Notes: a model not told the origin generated them from the sequence alone. 52,449 bases of DNA from Nemertoderma westbladi (GCA_032718475.1 JAUCBJ010006428.1:1-52449), one strand, 5' to 3'; shown: positions 41,001-50,441, numbered from the stretch's first letter. Numbers and translations are program-made.

Positions 41001-42882
41001 CTTACATGTTGATGACTCTACGAGAGTCAGAGAGAATCTATCCAAACTACACACTGTTGTGGAACAAAACCAGGACCAGCTTGGTATACATATTTTACGA
41101 ACCATGTTGAAATCAGAACCACATTTGCTTGAACGCTTTTCCTTTTCTCGTGACGAATGGAACAAAATAGCATACTCCGACTATAATGGGTCATATAGCG
41201 ATCAACCTGCCAACCATTGGTTTGTTGTCTTCAGATCACTGTTCTATTCAGAGGAGTCTGTAATCGTTCTGCCTAAAGTATACTGTTCTATACCAACATG
41301 TCAATTGGCCGTTATTGATAATGACACCAGAGAGGAAATACCGAAAATATTTCAAAAGGTTTCACCTCACATCTACCTCCCTAATATCAATGGGTACACG
41401 TTTGTTGCCTATGCAAGAACAACCGAGTTCCCACTACTTTCTGGAAAATGGAGAATGCGACTCATTGGTGGGTTTAACCCATTACCAACTCCCAAACATG
41501 ACACAGTCAATACTGACTTCACACCAAGAGAACTAAAAGGGTATTACATTCCCAATGAGAAAGCTGTATTATTTCGTTACACCATCAAATCATCAAATGA
41601 TGTATTGGCTAGTATTCAAGTCAATACAAGCAAACCCAGTGCATACATAAAACTACAAGTGCTAAAGAATGAAGTTGAAATAGTTTCTAGGGTTGGTAAG
41701 GGGTATGTTGTCCTTCCAGCTTTTATATTTGATAAAGATGAGTCCTTGAAACGAGCACAAAGTAGTAAATCATCACTGGATAAAAAGTCCAGTCGTAGAG
41801 GAAGTTCCCCTGCTCCAATTGTCTCTTCCCAGAATTATATTATACAGGCATTGGTGTTACAGAATAGTTGGCCACTCTCAGCGTCTGATTGGAAGCATGT
41901 TGAGACGTTGAAAACGCAACAGATGGAAGATTTAAAGGTATTTTCAGGTGGAAGACCGCCATCATCAAAGCAATCAGTAACACCTGCAGCATCAATATCT
42001 TCATCAGTGTCAACAAAACCATCTCCAAGTAAAAAAGGCAGCCGCGATAAGTCAAAGGAAAAGGTTTCCTCAAAGCCATCGTCAGCACGTGTGGATGTGG
42101 ATAAAGCACACTATGTGATGCGATTTGTTTGCGATGCTGAGGATACGAGTAGTGTTAAAGTCGACGTTGATACCGGTAGACGTGATGAGATCAAGGCCAT
42201 CAAGCAAGCATGGGAGCTGGCTGAGCCAGGTAGAGCTGTCAAGGCAGCTGAGGCCAGGCAGAAATTCTTAGAAGACAATTTTATCCCCAGAGAAGTCGTA
42301 GAAGAAAACATAGAAATCCCGCCAACGGCTGCAGAGAGTAGTGAATCTATCCCACGATCTCGCAGTGATGTTGGCGCAGAAAGTGATGGTGACAGTCCGG
42401 TAGTGGAGCCTTTAACCTTGGAACCGCCACCCAAGCCGCTTCCGGCAATGGTTCTAAAACCGGTGGATGAGACCGCATTTCTAACAACATGTTATTCCAC
42501 TCCGCGAGTTATTGATAATGACGAGAGGGAGAGATTGATGGATGAACGAATGGCGGATGTGATGGAATGGCGTCTCTATCGCAAGGAACTTAGACAATGG
42601 CGTCGTGAGCAGGGCCACGAGAGAAACCGCTTGAAATACAAGCAGATCGAGGATTGTGAGAAACTCCAGGAGTTTACGGACACTAATCGTCAACTAGTGG
42701 CAGAGCCGAGGGAGGCGGTACGACAACGGATGTTGGAGGCCGAAAGGGTACGGCTGGAGGCACTGCAAGCACTGGAGAACGAGATTAAGGATGATGGCAA
42801 AGGGAAGAAAGCGAGGGGAAAGAGCCCTAAAGGAGGAAGTGGGAAGGGGAAGAAGGGTAGTGGAAAGGGAAAGAAAAAGTAG
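38047..42882 (+). CDS. ADGB: Androglobin, 1611 aa in a single exon
   Basis: Chimeric calpain-like/globin protein; in mammals it is mainly testis-expressed and linked to the sperm flagellum (vertebrate length about 1650). Order seen: basic N-terminus; truncated calpain-like core (residues about 129-275, with YVVRLYWMGCWRKIVVDDSLP and ELWPMLLSKAI); Lys/Ser-rich linker; second conserved block near 638-830 (PYSWKSLVTGQPVL, GRHVLRFIANAPVGWHLHF); permuted globin helices C-H near 830-930; IQ-like motif AANSIKALFKGHHVRRAKRA near 962-981; globin helices A-B (QLGIHILRTMLKSEPHLLERF); later beta-rich blocks; Glu/Arg coiled coil; Lys/Gly tail. E7 aligns with His838; no His is seen where F8 is expected. 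Intronless, unlike the vertebrate gene of more than 30 exons. GCTGTAG sits five bases before the ATG. Confidence 0.93.
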   Translation: MASKGGKKKDGGGRSNSGAKDSAAPHSGADKKSGRHSTPPIWPEWNDADINSEKWEALKGGKVDKDKGKSPSLNFFDDPEGKLELPKSLKPRVSVWRRPMDIVGDRTASVVDDSSAVFDILTPNEHLHDSELMRWIISQITTLFSLNTKSSIGTDQLVTQSSDLGAWKPWENIYSLCKVGKGPHLPLYNSYGKYVVRLYWMGCWRKIVVDDSLPYDEQDNLLLPATTNVHELWPMLLSKAIIKVAALDFSGGSSHCEFGEVSVLHLLTSWLPEPVPLHYNMSEQIWDLLKSSLPEFKLPTAPEQPTPPDLGPKLDAPQSPKRVKKYDAKASKDRLSFSSAQKDEPPEVLVYAGYHHEPTSPIRVSKLGEMADASETLRQFGLSHVYPHPLLLRKTRSCPLVAPPLPPIVPRWKMIRERKQKPPLRDEAPKPEVKPSEKYVYLTSPYLNYKVKPITVSSGTKKISSSLSKSGSRPSTAPLDVVTEDEDNMSEDLNDKAMELVKAVDGEIIQESPRGDELKNNPPSATTKLGAEGKAKNQSANRKPPGEVKIVSDKKREISADKRADLKQSSGKSQTSGSVAKTEVTTPAANGTHTHNEAVSADDALVDSLKETVLEELPEANVASAVAPPNDPIWMHYDDLCKCFRTIYIFHKHSTYSFNHKVSDLKLASSAPTTGKKSGGLDKQSKGASPSATGSAYDDKSAQYLFADSLKPINIVVSFQVLSKWLDPLDDKSGKESVQSESPSQDTSTRPRLQPGTLMAEPYSWKSLVTGQPVLCISTTGVRSAMLMLPAGRHVLRFIANAPVGWHLHFCSTIQFVYGDEDSIMPLLVKESTRFVNHASQIIKSFKTALSCFNDTNAFTDAMAMLRKSYMPDLPEEKNTPKSVSVKNKQIATDVFNISLYKAIGPLTGESTPDLIFALRTLSFDFHSNISLLLSGKNSSASLGAASDTAIDISEPSDAEIAAANSIKALFKGHHVRRAKRARFNLHVDDSTRVRENLSKLHTVVEQNQDQLGIHILRTMLKSEPHLLERFSFSRDEWNKIAYSDYNGSYSDQPANHWFVVFRSLFYSEESVIVLPKVYCSIPTCQLAVIDNDTREEIPKIFQKVSPHIYLPNINGYTFVAYARTTEFPLLSGKWRMRLIGGFNPLPTPKHDTVNTDFTPRELKGYYIPNEKAVLFRYTIKSSNDVLASIQVNTSKPSAYIKLQVLKNEVEIVSRVGKGYVVLPAFIFDKDESLKRAQSSKSSLDKKSSRRGSSPAPIVSSQNYIIQALVLQNSWPLSASDWKHVETLKTQQMEDLKVFSGGRPPSSKQSVTPAASISSSVSTKPSPSKKGSRDKSKEKVSSKPSSARVDVDKAHYVMRFVCDAEDTSSVKVDVDTGRRDEIKAIKQAWELAEPGRAVKAAEARQKFLEDNFIPREVVEENIEIPPTAAESSESIPRSRSDVGAESDGDSPVVEPLTLEPPPKPLPAMVLKPVDETAFLTTCYSTPRVIDNDERERLMDERMADVMEWRLYRKELRQWRREQGHERNRLKYKQIEDCEKLQEFTDTNRQLVAEPREAVRQRMLEAERVRLEALQALENEIKDDGKGKKARGKSPKGGSGKGKKGSGKGKKK

Positions 42883-44480
42883 GTCATTCAACTGATCCTG
42901 TTATAAATTGGTTGCATTTCGTAAAAAACAATATAGGCCCACGTTATTAATGAACAACTTATAGTAATAAATAATATTAAATTGTTTCATTTTAGAATAT
43001 AAACTTTACTATAATGATGAGAGTATTCTGTGTTAGGTATTGATATAGACTACATACCGTGCTACATAACATTCTACATAGAATGCTTCATAGCACTGGA
43101 AATAGCTTGGGAAGGTGTTTGAAATTGATGTACAATAAATATACCATTTATCTGCCGCTAATAGAAAAGATTAAACTTAAAATATTTACAAAAGTAGAAA
43201 CTGCCTGTGGCATTGAAGAATGGTTTCCTTTGGAAAGCTGTAATTTTTTTAAGTGGTGGCAAAATAGTATACTTTTTGTGGAGCATGATATTTGGATAAT
43301 ATTATTATAGTATTTTATTACAAATAAGAAAGCAAAACAAAAAATGCTACTATTTGCCACCACTTACGCCGTTTTATATGTTGTAAGTCTTCTCACTTTT
43401 ATCTGGGCCTATTTCAGCATAAATATCGTCCATCGAAGATTCGTATTCGCATTACTACACCTTGGCTACCCATAGTTTGACCAATTTTTTCATATGAAAA
43501 AGGCTTTTATCATGAGGTTATTTATTCGAGAACAAATGTTTGACCTTCTGAAAGTAGGATGGTAATTTTTTTCTAAAAAATGTTCTAGAAAAAATGTGTT
43601 CTAGAACAAAACTATTCATCAAAATTGATAACTAACACGTGTTCTATAACATAAAAAGGTAGAAAAAACTAGCTAGTATAAAAAATAAAAAATGTGTTCT
43701 AGAACAAGAACATTTATCAAAATTGATAACTAACTTTCTAATTTTCTACTTAACTAATTTTCTGTTGTGTTATATAACATTTATAAAAAAAAGTAGAAAA
43801 ACCTAGCTCGTATAAAAAATAGAAAATGTGTCCCAGAATAAAGAAAATGTGTCCTAGAACAAACAAAATGTGTTCTAGAACAAAAATATTTATCAAAATT
43901 GGAAACATAAAAAATCAATGTAATGGAAATTACTTTGAAATTTAATTTCACATTAACGACTTTGACAAAAAAAAGTGACTTACAACAAATAAAATTTAAT
44001 AAAGATCAGTAGAAATAACATTCCATACTTTTAAAATAGAGCTCCTTAATTGCACCATTATTTCTATATTTAACAGATTTAGTTAACCGTCCAGGTACTT
44101 TACACCTCAGTACATGTCCTCCTTATCCTTTGTTATTTTAATGACATATTCGCAAAAATACATTGCAGTAACATATTATTATGAACGATAATTACTGGAA
44201 AACAAGTTTGATTTATGCGTTACTACCCCTATCCGTGTTGTTTCTGGACGTTGAACTTGTCATTACTGCCTCGTACAATTCGTTAGGATTATTTGATAAA
44301 AATACTATCATGATGGATTGACAAACTAAAAACTCACACTACTTGAGTTGAATCGTGGATATTTCGTAATGTTAGGCTAATATTAAAATTTATATAAATA
44401 TAGTGGGGCAGCATAACATCACAGCGTGTGAGCATGATTTATTATGGTAGTAATGCTATTAACTATAGTTACAAACTATC
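42883..44480. other. Convergent spacer after androglobin
   Basis: Androglobin 3' end has AATAAATAATATTAAA near 42966. A small hairpin (AAGTGGTGGCAAAATAGTAT near 43250 with its inverse near 43350) follows, then a TTCTAGAA-rich repeat at 43570-43900. No gene recognised. Confidence 0.5.
43570..43900. repeat. Degenerate repeat with TGTTCTAGAACA palindromes
   Basis: About three units of roughly 100-180 bp contain ATGTGTTCTAGAACAA, ATTTATCAAAATTGATAACT and TAGAAAAA-CTAGCT blocks. Six or more copies or variants of TTCTAGAA occur; it matches the heat-shock-element inverted pair TTCnnGAA, although it may be only repeat composition. Confidence 0.7.
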
Positions 44481-44840
44481 CATGAATAGAGTAGTAAATC
44501 AGATACAAGGACCCCCCCCCCCCCCAAATTTTTCTACAAATCTTTATCATATTGTTTGAAATTTGAAACACAACTAGTTCAACTCACCGTCGTTGTTACC
44601 ATGAAGTAGGAATTTTCGATTTTGCTTTAAATTTTTTTATAAGCGTTTTAAAAAAAGAGACTTTTTCAAAATTGTACCCTTGGTTTCGCCGCCATTTTTC
44701 AAATTAATCGTGATTTATTTACATCTATAGGTAGGTTACTTTGCCAGAATTCCAAATATGTAACAATAGCTCTTTTTCGTTGAGAAACAGCTGAGATATA
44801 GGCGTTTAAAGATTGCAAGAATTATCGTACCTTGGAGTGT
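44480..44840 (+). mobile_element. Single arm of fold-back family A
   Basis: Poly-C tract at 44512, AAATTTTTCTACAAATCTTT, then the same block order as the left arm at 45043, ending near GCGTTTAAAGATTGCAAG. The terminal 40 bases are missing. Confidence 0.82.
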
Positions 44841-45042
44841 GGGGCGAGCCACTAAAGCAAGCGAGCTCATACGGGTACCACTAAATCTATTGGTGTGTCT
44901 GTCGTTCTGTAATTTTGCTGTTTTGTCGTTCTGTTGTGTCCAATTTTAAACATTAATAACTCGGCCAATATTTTATGAAACCTATCCAAACTTTAATATT
45001 TCTTACAAATTGGGTCGTCGCCACGCCTAAAATATATTTAAT

Positions 45043-45957
45043 ATACACCATGACCCGTAATATAGTGACATTTTGTGATGACATGGACCCCCCCCCCCCC
45101 CCCAAATTTTTCTACAAATCTTTATCATATTGCATGAAATTTGAAACACCACTAGTTCAACTCACCGTGGTTGTTACCATGAAGCCGGAATTTTCGATTT
45201 CGCCTTTAAATTTTATTTATAAGCGTTTTAAAAAAGTGTTTTTTGCGAAATCGCACCCTCTGTATCATTGCCATTCTTCACTTTAGTCGTAATCAATTTC
45301 ACATCAATAGAAAGCTTGCGTTGCAAGGATTCCAAATTTGTAACAATGTCTGAATTTCGTTGAGAAACAGCTGAGAAATAGGCATTCAAAGATTGCAAGA
45401 ATTATCGTTCGCTGCAGGCCATTTATTCTATTTAATAAATACACAATATTCTGGAACAATTTGTTTATGTATGATTAGCTACGCAATATAGATATCGTAT
45501 AGGCATACCGCTGTTGCCTACCAACTCATAAAATAAATAACACGTTCTAGAATTTTGTGTATTTATTAAATAGAATAAATGGCTTGCAGCGAACAATAAT
45601 TCTTGTAATCTTTGAACGCCTATTTCTCAGCTGTTTCTCAATTAAATTCAGATATTGCTACATTATTTGGAATCCTTTCAACACAAGCTTTCTATTAATG
45701 TGAAAAAATTACGACTAAAGTGAAGAATGTCAATGATACGGAGGGTGCGATTTCGAAAAAGACACTTTTTTAAAACGCTTATGAATAAAATTTAAAGGCG
45801 AAATCGAAAATTCCGGCTTCATGGTAACAACCACGGTGAGTTGAACTAGTGGTGTTTCCAATTTCAAGCAATATGATAAAGATTTGTAGAAAAATTTGGG
45901 GGGGGGGGGGGTCCGTGTCATCAGACAATGACACTATATTACGGGTCATGGTGTATT
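45043..45957. mobile_element. Complete fold-back family A element
   Basis: Left end TACACCATGACCCGTAATAT, right end ATATTACGGGTCATGGTGTA, arms about 390 bp (45043-45435 and 45560-45957). Flanks AATA/TTAA fit a TA target. The centre carries TATTTAATAAATACACAATA then ATTCTGGAACA and its inverse. Confidence 0.9.
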
Positions 45958-46289
45958 AATTTTAAAACACAATTTTTTTGTTAATCCTGTCTTTCATCAA
46001 TCCTTTGTACCTCTTTGAGTTGGGGTGTTGAAGGGGAGGAACGTTTCCCTTTTCTTTACTTTATTGGCGGTTTGGTTAAATTTCTTAAATACCGATTTTG
46101 TGAAAGAATTGCTCAATTTAAATTTTTATCTCATAACTGAGCCTCGTGCAGCGCGAAGACCCCACTAACGTGTACTTATTCTAATTAATAAATACGCAAC
46201 ATTCTAGAATGTATTATTAATCTCAGCGTAAGTGTGCAACAACGCCATGCCTTTGAAATACCTCTATTGCTAAGCTACACATACATAAA

Positions 46290-46440
46290 AAAAGTGTACC
46301 AGAACGTTGTGTATTTATTAAATAGAATAAATGGCAGCGTACGATAATTTTACAATCTGTTTCTGAAGGGGCGGGGGGGGGGGGGGGGAGGGGGTGGGTT
46401 CAGTCTCGTCCCAAAATGAGATTATATTACGGGTCATGTT
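46290..46440 (-). mobile_element. Family A fragment
   Basis: Has the central block TGTGTATTTATTAAATAG, a G-rich tract near 46375, and a terminal TATTACGGGTCATGTTATA. The arm body is deleted. Confidence 0.7.
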
Positions 46441-46524
46441 ATATACGTATTGCACTGTTACCCTTATTCTTATAAGGAAAATAACATGTTCCAGAATATC
46501 GTATATCTCAAAAATAACTGAGAA

Positions 46525-47430
46525 TAATAATAATAATAATAAACTATTATTTATATAGCGCCAAACTCTATAAATAGATTCTAAGGGGCTCATGACCCAT
46601 TTAGATATTAAACGCTCTATTATAGAGTTCTGCTTTTAAACCGACTTTAAAGTGTTTTATTTGAGTAGCAGTTCTTAGGTTAACTGGGAGGCTATTAAAA
46701 ACCACTGGCGCGGCGTAACTGAAAGATCTGGTCCCAAAGCTTGATAGTTTGAAGGCAGGGACCTTCAGGGTCCACACATACTCTGTTCTCGTAGAGTTGT
46801 AGTTGGGCTCTAACATATCGAGTATATATGTCGGAGCGAGACCGTTTCCACGTTAAAAGCGCGATTTTATAGTCTATCCTGATTCCTGAATGAGATTGGA
46901 AGCCAGTGCAATTCCCGTTGGAGGTGTCTCATTGGTTCCCCCAAGCTTGACACTAGAACAAAATCGCCTCCGCTTTGCAGGACATTGCTTTCGCCGTGAG
47001 GACCAGCCAGTGCATAATCTTGTACTTTGGCAGCCTCGTGGAGTGAATAAGCATGGTGGACAGCCCATGACTTTCTTGAGACACATCTTAAAGGACACTG
47101 GCCTTAAAGATGCGGATGATCTAGCAAATGTCATGGGTGATAGGGAGTTGTGGCGGTGCAATTTTGTCGATAAGCCGGCACAGCATTCTTAAAAATGCAG
47201 CTGCAATGCAGCATGCCGATCCTAGTAGCAATTCCCGTAGCACTGGTGTTATGTGCGACCTGCGTCCTTGCCTCTTTATCAGCCGAGCACAAGATTTTTG
47301 TGCAATTTGGAGGCGGCTAAGGAGAGTCTGTGGGAGACCATACAACAAACAATTATTCATGTCAAGTCTTGAAACAACAAGCGCATTGACCAGTTTCTTG
47401 GTATTGTCTTCTGATAGGTGACCCCGTGCC
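46525..47430 (-). pseudogene. CR1/L2-like LINE 3' end, split by another LINE
   Basis: Minus strand: NNCLLYGLPQTLLSRLQIAQ followed by KSCARLIKRQGRRSHITPVL (47360-47240), then after the insertion ELHWLPI, FGTRSFSYAAPVVFNSLPVN and LKAELYNRAF (to 46605), typical of the reverse-transcriptase C-terminus of jockey/CR1-type elements. The tail has TTGGCGCTATATAAATAATA and (ATT)n. Frames broken. Confidence 0.85.
46919..47227 (+). mobile_element. 5'-truncated RTE-like LINE insertion with target-site duplication
   Basis: 309 bp, nearly identical to 31300-31607: [20 protein letters not shown] through [16 protein letters not shown], ending AAAATGCAGCTGCAATGCAG and a short TAGTA tail. Flanked by GCAATTCCCGT at 46908-46918 and 47228-47238. 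Interrupts the older LINE on the other strand. Confidence 0.92.
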
Positions 47431-47636
47431 GTATATGTCTAATATTTCTGAGATGATAGTTTATGGATGATACAGTGAATTTATAATATAAGCTGTACTT
47501 ATTCTGTTACCTAGGCTACTGAAACATAAATTAATATTAATCAACTATAAGGGAATGGTTCAATGTCTTTAGCTAAGAATGCTGCTAATAAATAATATTT
47601 TTATGTACTGAGCACAATTTATTAATTGTCGATAAA

Positions 47637-49658
47637 TTAAGATAATATGTCTTCTTCTGCATCTATAAAACGATCCATTATTTCAAGTTCAACTTCTTCT
47701 GTTGTCCCTGATTTATCGAAATCAAATGTGTCAAAAACTGTATCACTAAATCCAGTTGTTGATTTTACCTCTTTGGAATCAACTCTAGGATTGTCCGAAT
47801 TTGTATCAGTATCCATGTTCCATACAGCCCCTTTTAAAGGATGTCGCCGTCCCTTAATCAGCTTCTTAAGTTTCTTCAGAAAGTATCTCGCAAATATGTG
47901 ATCACCGACTCGCTCCTCTTTGTCATCTGCCTTAACTTTGCTGTACGTGTCATTAAGTATAGCTAGAAACATATTCATGAGAACGAAAAAAACAACAAAA
48001 ACGTATAACATAAAAAATAAAGGCCCCTGAAGTGGACTTGCATTCTCTAAGGAGCGGTAATCAAAGTCGCCAAGGATTATCTGAAATAGGGCGAATATAC
48101 AAGTAAATAAGTCGCTGAACTCTTCAATTTGATCTCCAAAGAGTAGCCAAGCTAGTTGCGCAAATGCAAAGAAAACTATGAAAAAGAACAAGCCAAAACT
48201 CATCAGTTCTTTAGAACACTCGACCATGGTGCTGCCGAGTTGAATCATGGTTTTATTGAAAGTCACATACTTGAATACTTTCATCAGCGCAAGAAAAGTG
48301 TTCCAGGCAGAAAAATTATTCATCCATGTTTTGCTATAACCTATTTTTTGAAAAGATATGTGTGGTGAACGCATGTTTTCGGAAACACTCGACTTTGCTT
48401 TATCTAATTCATACAGTTTCTCGGCAATACGAGTTTCCACTAACATGTTCCAGCTCAAAATTCCCAGAGTAGAACCTATAATGAACAAATCAAAAATATT
48501 CCAAAAATTCTTCAGGTACACCTTCCAGGTCTTGTATATCTCTACACATTCCTGGAGGAAGTAAAGCCCACACATAATGAATAGCGCTATGTGCATGTAA
48601 TATATGTATTGATCCTGGGGTCGCATATAGTTTAGCAGCCTCACTGTGTGGAACTCCCAGTATGGAACTGCCCCACCAATAGTGGGGAACTCAATCACTA
48701 ATTGGACAATGCAGAATAGATTAACATTGGCGTTATAGACAGTAAAATCTATAAATAAGGCTCTTGTTTCCCTGGTGATCCAATCATTTGCCTTCAAATA
48801 TGATATAGCGTCGTGAGCCGCAGCCTTACTTTGTGGTAGATCGTAAATGAATCCATTCGCCGAGTAGTACCCCCTTCGACCAGAATAGGTCATTTGTTCG
48901 GATGAATCAACACCTTTATAAATAAATGCACCTTTTACTTCATTAATAATATTTTCAGTATTTTCTCCTACAGATTCAATATTTTCTCCGAAAGATTCAA
49001 TATTTTTTCCGAAAGGTTCAGTATTTTCGTTGTTTGAATTCGGCATTGATATACAAGAACCGATTTTATCTTTGAATATTTCGGGCACTGTGCATCCCTC
49101 GCCTATTGCAGTTCTTACTTGCCGCATCCTCGGTCGGCTCTGTAACTCGTTCTCGAAGTAAACAAGACCAGTATTATCATTATTCTCATTCTCTATCTGG
49201 TTGTACCACCGTTCCACGTACAACCCATCTATTAATGTTGTCTCTAAAAACTCCCAAACATCTTCGTGATTCCTAATATCTCTGAAACTCTGTCCATCTT
49301 CATCTAAGAATACCGATTCCATCGCATGTGTTAGGTCGTACATGTCTGGGGACAATTGGTTATACGTTACCCCTAGAAGAAAACCAACGAAGACAATATA
49401 CAAAAATAATTGCAATATTTTCTTCTTAAAACTTCGAAATTGTTCTTTTCTGGCCTGTAGATTGAATAGGTTTTCTAATGATTCTTTATTAGTTGGCTCA
49501 GCCTCAGCCTCAGCCACCGTTAATGTAGTCGGTAATACTGTATTACTTATTGGTATTTCAGAAAAGTGGACATGTGCTGGCGGTTCCTCAGCGTTTCCAA
49601 TCACCACATTTACAATAGGGTCAACAGGTTCAGGCACAGATCGATTCTGTTTATCCAT
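47637..49658 (-). CDS. PKD2: Polycystin-2-like TRPP cation channel, 673 aa in a single exon
   Basis: Non-selective cation channel subunit of the ciliary/ER membrane. Seen: S1 (residues 81-99), large extracellular TOP/polycystin domain (about 100-345, with ANGFIYDLP, WITRETRALFIDFTVYNANV and a Cys pair at 189/202), S2 355-374, S3 384-406, S4 448-467, S5 484-508, pore helix with filter LGD at 529-531, S6 547-573 (MNMFLAILNDTYSKV), and a C-terminal EF-hand loop DFDKSGTTEEVE near 646-657. Shorter than vertebrate PKD2 (about 970 aa) at both ends. A small heptad repeat is inserted in the TOP domain. Starts at ATG 49658; TGATATTGCAG lies just upstream, a possible leader acceptor. Intronless, whereas vertebrate PKD2 has 15 exons. 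Convergent with androglobin. Confidence 0.95.
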   Translation of the reverse strand: MDKQNRSVPEPVDPIVNVVIGNAEEPPAHVHFSEIPISNTVLPTTLTVAEAEAEPTNKESLENLFNLQARKEQFRSFKKKILQLFLYIVFVGFLLGVTYNQLSPDMYDLTHAMESVFLDEDGQSFRDIRNHEDVWEFLETTLIDGLYVERWYNQIENENNDNTGLVYFENELQSRPRMRQVRTAIGEGCTVPEIFKDKIGSCISMPNSNNENTEPFGKNIESFGENIESVGENTENIINEVKGAFIYKGVDSSEQMTYSGRRGYYSANGFIYDLPQSKAAAHDAISYLKANDWITRETRALFIDFTVYNANVNLFCIVQLVIEFPTIGGAVPYWEFHTVRLLNYMRPQDQYIYYMHIALFIMCGLYFLQECVEIYKTWKVYLKNFWNIFDLFIIGSTLGILSWNMLVETRIAEKLYELDKAKSSVSENMRSPHISFQKIGYSKTWMNNFSAWNTFLALMKVFKYVTFNKTMIQLGSTMVECSKELMSFGLFFFIVFFAFAQLAWLLFGDQIEEFSDLFTCIFALFQIILGDFDYRSLENASPLQGPLFFMLYVFVVFFVLMNMFLAILNDTYSKVKADDKEERVGDHIFARYFLKKLKKLIKGRRHPLKGAVWNMDTDTNSDNPRVDSKEVKSTTGFSDTVFDTFDFDKSGTTEEVELEIMDRFIDAEEDILS
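48951..49022 (-). repeat. Three 7-residue repeats in the polycystin TOP domain
   Basis: Residues 213-236 read as FGKNIES, FGENIES, VGENTEN, a 21-bp tandem repeat inside the extracellular domain. Frame is kept. Probably a lineage-specific loop expansion. Confidence 0.85.
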
Positions 49659-49777
49659 TATCCCTGCAATATCAGAAATTCTTTCACAAGCCGAACGTTA
49701 TGTAACAATGTTATTTATTAATAGTATTCCAGAATAAGTTAGCATAGGTAACGTGGCAACGGTATTGTCGGTATATG

Positions 49778-50240
49778 ACACCATTTCCTGGAATATAGTG
49801 TCGTTATTCTTGTACATGGAACCCCCCCCCCCCCCCCTCCCCCCCAAATTTGTCTATAAATCTTAATGCATGAAATTGGAAACTGAGTTAGTTTCATCTT
49901 CCTCTCCTCCTTAGTGGGTGAGTCAGGATTTTTATTTTCGCTTTAATTCTTTAGCTAAAAGTGTTTGAGAAAAGGTTTCTCCAGCGATATTGCACCAGTC
50001 TTACTGAAATGATTCTTCAACCTTATATTGATTTATGGATTTGTACTAGTAGAAAGCTGGCCGTGCAAGGATTCCAAAATGTAAACATATTTGAATTTGG
50101 TTGGGAAATAGCCGAGATATGAGCATTGGAAAGTTACATGCTTTTGCTTCCACTGCAGGCCATATTTTTCTATTTAATAAATACATTATGTTCTATAACA
50201 TTTTGCTTTTATATATGAATAACCATACTTGTATTATCAT
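49778..50240 (+). mobile_element. Family A left arm plus centre
   Basis: Starts TGACACCATTTCCTGGAATA, C tract at 49822, AAATTTGTCTATAAATC, ends with TTTAATAAATACATTATG and ACATTTTG of the centre. Right arm absent. Confidence 0.8.
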
Positions 50241-50375
50241 AAACCATGTGCTGGAATATAGTGTCGTTATTCAGGTATCCCCCCCCCCCCCCCCCCCCCC
50301 CCAAATTTGCCTACAAATCTTAATGAGATTGATTGAAATTTGAAACAGAGATAGTTTCACCTCCCTCTGTTCCCA
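50240..50375 (+). mobile_element. Second, truncated family A left end
   Basis: AAACCATGTGCTGGAATATA, GTGTCGTTATTCAGG, C tract of 22, AAATCTTAATGAGATTG, then broken off after GATAGTTTCACC. Follows directly on the previous copy, so two left ends are in tandem. Confidence 0.78.
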
Positions 50376-50390
50376 GCGATAAAGACCCTT

Positions 50391-50441
50391 GTTTATTTAT
50401 GTAAACCTCCCTCGCTGCGCTCGCTCGGTACATAAATAAAC
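50391..50441. repeat. Palindrome with CTCGCTGCGCTCGCTCGG core
   Basis: GTTTATTTATGTAAAC and TACATAAATAAAC pair around a core that is itself self-complementary. Related to 18651-18686. Confidence 0.85.

Noticed and set aside
43059-43310. 83-codon open frame after androglobin
   Set aside because: No family resemblance, no splice logic, AT-rich composition; likely chance.
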